A stretch of DNA of 64,000 bases from the NCBI GenBank assembly GCA_025200525.1, contig CM045761.1, positions 204,634,254 to 204,698,253 of the forward strand, read 5' to 3'. The first letter of the stretch is position 1. Every line of letters starts with the position of its first letter. The translations under genes and the position numbers were made by a program. This document shows, piece by piece, positions 13,501-25,500 of the stretch. The notes beneath the pieces are model-generated. The model saw only the letters and a program-made list of their open reading frames with translations. It had not been told where the DNA came from and made no database searches. Source of the stretch: Camellia lanceoleosa. Lineage: Eukaryota; Streptophyta; Magnoliopsida; Ericales; Theaceae.

Positions 13501-16500
13501 CACTCATAACATTTAGCAAAAATTTTGAAACCAAAAGATACTAACATTTTTTGTGGAGTTCAACGTGGTCGTCATTATTCGAAGGTTCCTTGTTTAAGGT
13601 ATCACTGCCATACTTTCACTTCAATCAATATTGGCAGTGGCTCTTCCAACAAACTAGTCGACAAAATTTTTTTTTGCCCTTACTTTTGTCGATTTTGCAT
13701 AATCAGTTAGTTTTCTGTCAATGCGTAGACATTAAACAACTGGCCATTAAATTGGCCTTCATGCAAAGTATAAATAATTGGTTGGCTTGGGTTATTTTAT
13801 ATGGTCATTTTTTATTCCATCAAACTTACAAGAATAAGATATTATTTTTGTTAATCAACTTATTAAAATCAATTTTTGATGTGAACCACAAACCCATGGT
13901 GGTTGTTGGGTAACAGAAACCATAACATCACATAGTTTTAGAAAATCAAAACTTTTGACAAAATTAACCATGTCAAAAATTTCAAATTCAACAAATGTGG
14001 GTTGTTCATGATTTTTGGCCATGTTTGGCTTAAAATCATCCCCCCCTCCAAGTAAATCTTCACCATCATTTTGTGATAGATTTTCATCATTTTTTGTCAA
14101 AAGGGGTTGTTTTTCTTTGTTAGCCATTAATGGCTTGTCACTGTTTGCCATGTTTGGCAAAAAATCATGCCCCTCATACCTGTAGTTATGTTCAAAAGGG
14201 CCATGATTGAAAACATTTTGACCCCCATATCCATGTCCAAAAGGCTCTTGCTTGTCGACATGTAAAGGAGGTGCTGGACCTCTTGACAGTGGGCCATTAC
14301 CAAATGGTTCATGGTACATGTCAGGCCTATGCACTTCAGGATATGCACCCATATTCCCAAAATTATTGATTCCTTGATTTTCATAACCCACATTAGGAAC
14401 TTCTTCATACCTAACATTTTCAAACCCTTGATGATAATTTTCAAAAATCACATTAGTTCTTGGCCTCATATTAGGATAACCATTAAATTCTGTGTTAAAA
14501 CAAATTTATGTTTTCTACCTCTTTTTGGCCATATAGTGGGTTTGAAAAAACATTTGACCCAGGTTGGCCCCTAGGCTAGCTTCCTTGAATTTTAACATTT
14601 GGGGTTTGAAATACCTCATGCATTCTTTGTGAGAATCCGCATTTAATTATTCTTAGAAGAAAATAAATAAATGAATGAGTAAATAAATAAATTAATTTTA
14701 TCCAGAGTCTATCTTATATATATAGTAGTGTATAAATTAGATCTAAATTAATCCATAACAAAAAAATATATATATTGTTAAGAAAAAAAAAAAATTGTGG
14801 GTATTTAATATTTATTGTTTATAATTTAGTTTAATGAGGATTCAACATAATAATTATCCTTACTAAATACCTTAGTTAATTTTAAGAAACCCACACAAAT
14901 ACAAAAAAAAAAAAAAAAAAAAAAAAATCAATCAGATTTTCGGTGACAGTGTTGGGTGACATTTGTATACATGCATGTTATTGTAGGATATCTCATTACA
15001 TCTCTTGGATTTAGAAAATTCGATTTGACTCAACAAAATGATTAGAAGAGAGCTATGTTACATGGACTCGGGTACGGGTGTCGGGTGCGGGTATGTATCT
15101 AGAGGTCGGACTCATTAAATCTTAAATTTAAGGGTACGCGGACTCGGCAAAAAAATATCATATTTTTATATTTTTAATCTAATATGTGAGATAAAATGGT
15201 ACTATATGTAACTTACAGTGTCAAAATGACATTTATAGTAATTAAACAATAATATGCACATATGATAATTGTGTTATATACAATTATATAAGAAGTATCC
15301 GTTGAAAAGTATCCGACACATATCCCATACCCTTGTCCGAGTGTCGGGTGTCCGACACGGGTATTTGATCTATTTTGAAGAGTCCATGTAACATAGGAAG
15401 AGAGAGAGTCTCAGGTGAGGAGTCCATATATATGCATACATACAGTTTACATTTCCTCCTCAAACTGATTGGAGGGAATTCTGTGAGCAAGTTAAGATAA
15501 ATAAGGAGAAAAAGAAGAGTAGAAGATTAAGGAAGATTTTTCCTACCATTTCATCAACTCATTTCAATCTTATTACTAAGAAACCCTTCTCAACCCTCTC
15601 ATTCTTTTTAATTGTTAAAATTTCAGAATTTGTGTTCATAGCAAAAATTTAAATAAAATCTTGTTTATAATCATGTAAATTTGTGATTTGTATATTAAAT
15701 ATTTGAAAGTTAGTTTAAGTAGCCTTAAAATCATGATATAATTGTGAAATTTGACTTGCATGTGTAGTTTGTGCCATTAGAGAGATGATTGAAGATTTTA
15801 TTTGGTTTTGGTTATATAACTCTTAAATTTGCCAGAAGGTTGTACGAATTTTTAGACAATTTTATACTCAAAATTTTGAGATGATTTCTTCTACGAAGTT
15901 GTTGAGAATAATGTCTAGTTCATCCAAGAATTTTTGTAACAATTATTTGGGTTTTGTACAAATTTATACAAAATTTTAACTAAATCTGGAACTATAGACA
16001 GATTTTACTGTATGTTTGAAAAATCATTAAAAATCCTATATTAAACCAAATCTGGTAATTTCTAAATAAAAAATGAAATTTGAGAAGTTTAGTTTCATAA
16101 TAAAATTTTAGATTATGGAATTGATTTATAAATTTAAGTATGTAATTAATTTAAGAAAACATAACTAACCTACCATTTTTTTAAAAAGAAAATAATCAGA
16201 TTAATAATCATGACAATTAAGAGGAAATGACGGAATTAATAGCATAATAATATAACAATAATTAAAATAATTTCAACAATTTTAATAGTTTAGGTGACAC
16301 TCAAAATCTCACCAAAGAGATTTTTTTACCAACCACTAAGCTATGGCCATGGTTAATTTGAAAACCCCCTAGTCAAATATTCAAGAACTACTAAGAATGC
16401 CCACACCCAGAGTTATATACCGAAGCCGTGACATCTGTGGTCTGCCCTAAGGGAATGGTCTTCTAGGATTATGTAACCTCCCCGCGTGCCACTCGCACAT

Positions 16501-19500
16501 CCACCCTTCAAAACTGAATACCGATAAGGGTTCAAATAAGTCCCGTGCCATCTTAGGGTTTCGCGACACAATTATGTAAAAATTATCAAAAATCAGGGCT
16601 CACCCTGAACTATCGGTATTAATCCTTAATTATTAATTTTGTACATGCCGTTAATCATTTTAGTTAGTTTTCAATAATTACAATTTTTTTAATCACCGTA
16701 AGTGTTATACTATTTCATTAAAATTCCCAATATAAAATATTACACACGTCATACAATAATCAATGAATGTACAAAATTAAAATAAACAATTAAATTAAAC
16801 TATGGTATGAAATGATAATTTTATATATTTAAAAGTGAACCATAATCACAAATGCATGGATTACTAATTTACAAGATTTAATTAATTAGACTAGCACAAT
16901 ATAATTTTAGTCCAAATAAATAAGTGAAGAAATAATTTTGGTTCCTCTCAATCTGCCTAGAAATTTACAGAATATACCTTTTGTAATTAAAATTATAAAT
17001 AAATTATTTATACAATTTTAAAATTTGTGAGAATCTATAGAATATTCAATAAACATGTTATGGTCATTTTTTAGAAAGCATTTCCCAAAAATAAATTATA
17101 AATAATTTTGTGAAATTCCAAGAAATTTTATGATACAGATTTATCACAATTTCTTAAATAAATTCTATACTTAAATTTATAAATCAATTCCATAATCTAA
17201 AAATTTATTATGAATTAGATTTCTCAAATTTCATTTTTTATTTAGAAATTACCAGATTTGGTTTAATATAAGATTTTTAATGATTTTTCAAACAGAGAGT
17301 AAAATCTGTCTATAGTTCCAGATTTAGTTAAAATTTTGTATAAATTCGTGCAAAACCCAAATAATTGTTACAAAAATTCCTGGATGAACTAGACATTATT
17401 CTCAACAACTTTATAGAAGAAATCATCTTAAAATTTTGAATATAAAATTGTCTAAAAATTCGTACAACCTTCTGGCAGATTTAAGAGTTATATAATCAAA
17501 CCAAATATAATTTTCAATCATCTCTTTAATGGCACAAACTACATATGCAAGTCAAATTCCACAATTATATCATGATTTTAAGGCTACTAATAAAACTGAT
17601 TTTCAAATACTTAATATACAAATCACAAATTTACATATGACTATAAACAAGATTTTATTTAAATTTTTGTTATGAACACAAATTTTGAAATTTTAACAAT
17701 TAAAAAGAATGAGAGGGTTGAGAATGTTTTCTTACTTAGTAATAGGATTGAAATGGGTTGATGAAATGGTAAGAAAAATTATATCTTCCTTAAATCTTCT
17801 ACTCTTCTTCTTCTTCCTATTTGTCTTAACTTGCTCATAGAATTCCCTCCGATCAATTTGAGGAGGAAATGTAAACTGTATGTATGCATATAAATGGACT
17901 CCTCACCTGAGACTCTCTCTCTCTCCCTTAATCATTCTGTTGTGTCAAATTGAATTTTCTAAATTCAAGAGATGTAATGAGGGCCTATATCTTACAATAA
18001 TATGCAGGTATATAAATGTTACCCAACACTACCACCGAAAATTTGATTGATATTTTTTATTGTATTTGTGTGGGTTTTTTAAAATTAATTAACTGAGGTT
18101 TTTTACTAAGGTATTTAGTAAGGATTATTAAAATAAATTATAAATATTGAATACTCACAAAATTATTTTTTTTTTCTTAACAATGTTTTTTTTTTTGGTT
18201 TTGGTTATGGATTATTTTTGAACTAACTTATACACTAATATATATATATGTTAGACAGAATTTGGATAAAATTAATTAATTTATTTATGCATTTACTTAT
18301 TTATTTTCTTCTAAGAATAATTAAATGAGGGTTCTCACAATCTACCCCCCTTTCAAAAAAAATTTCGTCATCGACATTAATTCGTACCTTTAGATTTAAA
18401 AAGTTGAGGGTAATTGGCACGTATCATATCTTTTTGTTCCCATGTTGACGACTCCATCTCACGATGTCTCCAGAGAACTTGAACCAATGGTATAGTTTTA
18501 CCTTGTAATTTCTTCTCGTGTTCTAAAATTTTGACAGGTTTTTCTTCAAATGTCACATCTTCATCAAGATTAATTTCCTCCCAGTTGATGTGAGAAGGGT
18601 GTGGCTCATATTTCTGCAACATAGAGATGTGGAAAACATTATGTACCCCAGCCAGTTGAGGTGGTAGAGCCAAATGATACGCCACCTCTCCTACTTTGTC
18701 CAAAATTTCAGAAGGCTCAATGAAGCGAGGTGACAACTTTCCCTTCTTTCCGAAACGAACAACTCCTCGACGAAGTTGTATTTTTAGAAACACATGATCT
18801 CCAACTTGAAATGCTAAAGGTCTTCTCCTTTGATCTGTATAACTTTTCTACCTACTCTGAGCAGTTTCAAGTGTTTGTCAAATTAATTTCACATTCTCAG
18901 TAGTTTCTTGAACTAACTCTGGCCCTAAAAGAGGTGCTTCTCCGACTTTTGTCCAACATATTGGTGATCAACGAGGCATCCGTACAGAGCCTCATATGGT
19001 GCTATACCAATACTTGCTTGAAAACTGTTATTGTAGGAGAATTCGACTAGTGGTAAGTGTCTCTCCCAACTATCCTTGAAATTTATCACACAAGCTTGAT
19101 ACATGTCTTCTAAAGTTTGAATTGTTCTTTCTGATTGACTATCAGTTTGAGGGTGAAAAGCTGTACTAAAACACAACTCTATATCCATAGCTTTTTATAG
19201 ACTGCCAAAATTGTGACATAAAACAAGGATCACAATCTGACACTATTGATACTAGTATTCCGTGCAACCTAATGATTCCTCGAATAAATAATTGACTTAA
19301 TGATTCGAGTGCGTCTACTGGTCCTATTGGTAGGAAATGTGCCGTCTTAGTTGACCGATCAACCACAACTCAAATGGCATCGTGGCCTTGTGGCGAACGG
19401 GGTAGTCCCGTTACAAAATCCATTGTTATGTGTTCCCATTTCCATTCAGGTATTGGTAAAGGTTGGAGTTTCCTTGTCGGTTTTTGATGTTTTGCCTTCA

Positions 19501-22500
19501 CTTGTTGGCACGTTAAGCACTTAGATACGAATTGAGCAACGTCCTTCATTTCACTCCACCAATACTATCGCTTGAGATCCTGGTACATCTTGTTTCCTCC
19601 TGGATGAACCGCAAAAACTGAATGGTGAAATTCTGTAAGTACTACTCTCAATTTTTCAATATTTGGCACAAAAATTCTACCTAAATATCTTAAACTACCA
19701 TCTTGGTAAAGCGTCCAATCCGGTGAAGACTCTCCCGACACTAATCGTGCCTTAATGAAGTCGGTCTCTTGATCAAATCTTTGAGCTTCCAGCACTTTGG
19801 TAAGAAGTTGAGGTGTTGTAACTATCGCAAACAACCTAACCTTTTTATTTTGAGTCTCTGGTTGTAATCTAAACTCATTCACAATACTTACCATTTCCCA
19901 TTCTTTAATTGATGTGTTGGCTACGATATCTCGTCTTTTGACTTGGTGCATCTGCTACAACATTAGCCTTTCGGGGATGATAAGACAAAGTGAATTAATA
20001 ATCTTCAGGGTACTCCATCCAGCGTCTCTGTCTTATGTTCAAATCTCTTTGTGTAAACAAGTATTTCAAGCTTTTGTGGTCTGTAAATATCTTGAACCTT
20101 TTGCCATAATGGTAATGTCACCAAGTCTTAAGTGCATAGACCGCAGTTGCCAATTCCAGATCGTGGATGGGGTAATTTTTCTCATGATTCTTCAATTGTC
20201 TTGACTCATAAGCCACTATCTTCCCGTTTTGGATTAACACACTACCTAACCCTTCTTTAGAAGCATCGCAATAAACTGTGTACCCAATGTCATGTTCGGG
20301 TATGATTAGTATAGGAACGCTTGTAAGTCTCTTCTTGAGTTCTTGAAACAATTGTTCACAAGTTTCGTTCCATTCAAACTTTTACCTTTTTTTGTGTTAG
20401 GCGTGTTATCGGCTTGGCTAATTTAAAGAAATCTTGAATGAATCTCCTATAATAACCTGCTAATCCCAAGAAACTACGAACCTCTAATGTATTCTTAGGT
20501 TGTTACCATTCTATTACTGCTTCTACTTAAGCAGGATCCACTGATATTCTTGATTTAGACATAACATGACTTAAGAATTTTACTTCCTTCAACCAAAATT
20601 CACATTTGCTAGCTTTAGCAAACAATTGGTTTTCCTTTAGAATTTGCAAGGCGGCCCTCAAATGTTGCTTGTGATCTTCCTCCGATCATGAGTAAATCAA
20701 AATATCGTCAATGAATACTACCATAAATTGGTCCAAATAAGGTGTAAAAATTTTGTTCATTAAACTCATGAATACCCCCAGCGCATTTTTCAAACCAAAT
20801 GGCATTACCGCAAACTCTTAGTGGCCATAACGGGTTCGAAATGCAGTCTTTGGTATATCTTCTTCTTTGACACGAAGTTTGTGATATCCAGACCTAAGGT
20901 CAATTTTAAAAAAACATTTTGAACCTCTTAATTGATCAAACAAGTCATCAATTCTTGGTAATGGATATCGATTTTAATAGTGACTCAATTTAGTTGTCGG
21001 TAATCAATGCATAACCTCAAGGTTCCATTCTTCTTCTTTGCGAATAATGCTGGCGCTCCCCATGGAGACGTACTTGGCTGATGAAACTTTTTATCTAACA
21101 ATTCTTGCAATTGCTCCTTCAGTTCCTGAAGTTCAACTGGTGCCATACGATGCGGTGCCATAGAAATTGGTGAAGTCCCAGGTTAGAGCTCGATCGTAAA
21201 ATCTATGTCCCGTTTTGGGGTAGTCCTGGTAATTCGTCAGTGAAAATGTCAGCGTACTTGCACACCACATAGGGTAGTCCTGGATCCTTTCGATTTTTGT
21301 CTACTGAAATTAAGTTTGCCAACCATCTAGTTAGTTGATCATGCCACCACGATTTGCGACACGTTGGAGTTGAAGAATCTTGTCTATCTCCTTTAAATTG
21401 AACTTTCGTGCCATTAAGGGAGGATGCTGTCACCGTTTTTTGGTAATAGTTGATAATAGCTCGATGTACTGATAACCAGTCCATTCTTAGAATGACGTCA
21501 AAATTAGACATTTCCATAACCCTTAGATCACAGATCAAATATAAGCCGGAGATTTTTAGTTCACAAGATTTACATACCAGATTTACTCGGGTTTGACCAC
21601 CAAAGGATGAAGCAACATTCATAGCTAACGTTTTGGGCTCCAACCCCAGACTTGATACACATGCAGTGGATATAAAAGAATGCGATGCTCCAGAGTCCAA
21701 CAATACTTTAACCCAAGAATTCATGAGAATTAACATACCTTGAATTACTGATGGGTTACCAACATCTTCTTCTTCTTGAAGAGCATACATTCTTCCTGTT
21801 GCTTATTGGTTAGACCCTCCTAGTTTTTTTCCATCTCCAGCTCCTTATGGTTGTGTTCTTGGCCGGTCCGCATTCCTAGAGGCTTGTGGCTGCCCCTTGT
21901 TGGTCTGAGTAGTTTGAGTGTGTTTAGAACCTTGTCCTGACTGGCATTTGTTGTATTGTTGTGCCACTTGTTGATCCATAAAATATTCCCCACCTTGAGG
22001 ACACTCATTTCGACGATGCCCCTGTTCACATGTGAAACACTTTTCTTTCCACTCATTTATAGAGTGTCCTCCTTGTTGGTTTTCTCGATTCTGCCTTTCT
22101 TGCTATTGCAACCTTCGACATGAGGTGCTGGTGCAGGATGGTTTTTGGTGTTTCGAACTGGACCTGCTTCTCGTGATTGGTTATTGTTCCCTGATCGTTG
22201 ATTTTGAATGCGTTTGGAATTCGCTAATTCACGTTCCACAATTAAAGCTCGATCCACCATTTGATCATAGGTGGAAAGTTGTACTACAATCAATCTTTCT
22301 CTAATATCTGTGTCCAAATTCGATTTGAATCGTCTAATCTTATCCTCTTCATTTGTTACTTTTGCTGAAGCATACCGTGAGAGAGCCTCAAAATGGTTTG
22401 CATATTGAGTAACTAACATTTTTCCTTGTTTCAGTTGGAGGAACTCTTGAACTATTTCTTATCTTAGTGAGTTGGGAAAATATTTTTCCATAAACAGGTC

Positions 22501-25500
22501 TTCAAATTGCCTCCAAGTCAATGTCTCTACTTGTCGGGTACTTCTAATCATTTCACACCAATCATCTGCTTCCCCTTCCATTTGAAACACCGCTATGGTC
22601 GCCCTATCTTGTTCATTTCAGATGTCAAAAGTGTCTAGTAATTTCTTAATTTGTCTTAACCAAGCTTTAGCTTCGCAGGGGTTAGATCCACCAAGGAATT
22701 TGTGAAGATCTAATTTTTCAAACTTTGTTATCATTTTAGATTTGCTTTGATCGTGATTTCGTGGTGGTATATTGCCTACCCTATCGGCAATTGTGCGTAT
22801 AATCGGAGTGACATCGCCATTAGACACTCCATCACCATTACTGTTATTATTTCTTGTTCGTCCAGTCATTCTGCGTGATGGAATTGTTGGTGATTTGTGA
22901 CTTATGTATTTATTAATTTATTATCATCATAATTACTATATATATATATATATTTTTATGCAAAGACAGTAATTAAAGATTTCATAAAAGGAAACTTCAT
23001 TCATTAGATGGGACAAGTTACAGAACAGCAAAATACAGATAAAAAAAATAAAATACTACGGGCTTAATATAAGACAAATGATAGTCTCTACTAATCAAGG
23101 TTAATGCAAATGATAGTTAGAGTTATCTACACCAACAACTTTAAACTAGGCAATTTTTACACTGTAAGCTTATAAAACAATTAGTTAGCCTAGTTTGTAA
23201 CTCCTCTAAGACCTCTAATCAAACAGCCATGGATAGTCCCTCGTCACAAGGACTTTCTTCTCCCACGTGGCTTGGAAAAGCCCCATGAATCGCCACAGCA
23301 CCCTCACAAAAACAACAGTTTCATGCACAAAATGTCCCAATAGCTGTGTCGGTTCCTCTCGATAAATTCTCTAATATTTGAATTCCACCGATCCATCTGT
23401 CTTCACAATTCGATTTGGGTTAGGCATGACATACTGAAAGCTCCAAATATTAAAAAGGTTGCCCATTCTATCGGTAAAGCCATCTGGGAAAGGGCCTAAC
23501 TAATACAACCAGGGATTTTCTTGCCTTAAAATCTAGACAGGTCCGGTGTAAGCACCTACTCAACTTTCGAACTTCGAAGCTTCCTAAGGTAAAAATCCTA
23601 ATATGCACAAATGAGCCAATTTACAACCCATTTTGAACATTCCAATTTTCAAATGCAACCCCTATATCTCCAGTACTTTCGTCAGTATTACCCTCTATGG
23701 ATTCCTCCTCGGTGTCAGACTCAATCACAATCACCTCCATTGGGTCATACATAGGTGCAATTTCTTCGGATTCACACTCAAACTCATACTCAGGCTCATA
23801 GTCTTCTATTATTGACTCCACTTCTTCACTTGGGTCAGACTCTATTTCATAATTTCCCACCAAATCATCCTCGTGAGAGTTAACATCCGACGATCCTGGT
23901 ATCCTACAATTAAAAAAGTTTTGACTTAGTTATGTCATAGAAAATTACAAGGCAACGTAAGGTTTTTGTAAAAAAATTTAATTACTACCCATGGCCCAAA
24001 GGTTCGAACCTAGGTTCTGATTCCAAATTGTGACACCCAAAATTTTTGGAACATCAAGAATTTAAATAACATAATAACTTATTAAATTAAAATTTTAACA
24101 TCTTAAAAGGAAAATTTAAATTTCTCACACAGTCAAAAGTTTAACAACACGAAATTAAAAAAAAAAATTGAAAGTCCACATATAACATTAAATAACATCA
24201 TAACATCCTAATACATAAGATAGTAAAATTTTATTTTGCTAAAACCTTTATTTCAAGTTAACCAAGATTCTATATTAGCAACAGCGCCAATTTCAGCTTC
24301 CATTTCTTCCTTGTCAAAATCTGGCATAAAACGCCAGGGCAACAAAATATATGCCATGAGTTTTGCGACACAGCAAGAAAACATAACTAACCTATCATTT
24401 TTTTTAAGAGAAAATAATCAGATTAATAATCATGACAATTAAGAGGAAATGACGGAATTAATAGCATAATAATATAACTATTAAAATAATTTCAACAATT
24501 TTAATAGTTTAGGTAATACTCAAAATCTCACCAAATAGATTTTCTTACCAACTACTAAGTTATGGTCACGAAAGCTAAGCCTCATCACTCTGAGCACCAC
24601 ATCGATAGAGAATAAGCCCCCAGTTGCAAGCATCATCTCCTACAAACCAGCCCACTAAGCCACAAACTGGTTGGTAACTGCTCCAGGGTTACTGCTACCA
24701 CTTCATGCACACAATCACCTTCTTCATGCCACTTGTCCCTCTGATCAATGGAACACTTTTACTCTGATTCCATTGCCACATGTCATCACTCAATTAATCC
24801 CCCTGTCAATAGGAAGTTTACAAAAATGGGTGCAAACAGTTACCAAATAGTTTTCACCCTCCAGGGTTGTTCCCTCCATTTAGGCACCTCAATTGCTATG
24901 TATGTTCCTTGAGATAAGTAAATACTGCCTTAAGGTGTGGTGTACCTTAATGTTGATAAATGTTCCTTGAATAGAATGATAATTTTCAGTTAATTGTTTC
25001 TCCTACCATGTTCTGCTAGTGACATCGAATTACATATTTTGCTCAGTGGCAATTTTTTGGTTTATTATTTTTTGGTTTTTTTTTCTAGGTCTATTACAAG
25101 TTCAACAACCTTTCATTGCTGAGGGAGCCATTGATGTTGATTTCTGGATTTTTCTTCCTGTTTGTTGCCTGCATTGTATATATGCATGCTGACTTAACAA
25201 TCTCGAAGTCTTCTGCTTCTTACTTGGCAAAACTGCAGTGGGATGAGGTAGTCAGCATTTGATGTTGCTCATTCTAACTATATGAATTAGTCTATAATAT
25301 TATATACTGAGCTGTGCTTTTCAGGTTCAAACAGCTATTCAGCAGGTTCAAAACATCATCAATCGGTGTTTGACAATCCATGATAGGCTAGAAGCATCGT
25401 TGCGTGATCTCTCCAGAACAGGGGATGTGCAAGCTTGTAAAGCAACTCGGAAAGCAGCTGACAGTTCATTGAAAGAGCTTTCCAAAGAATTGAAGCCCTT

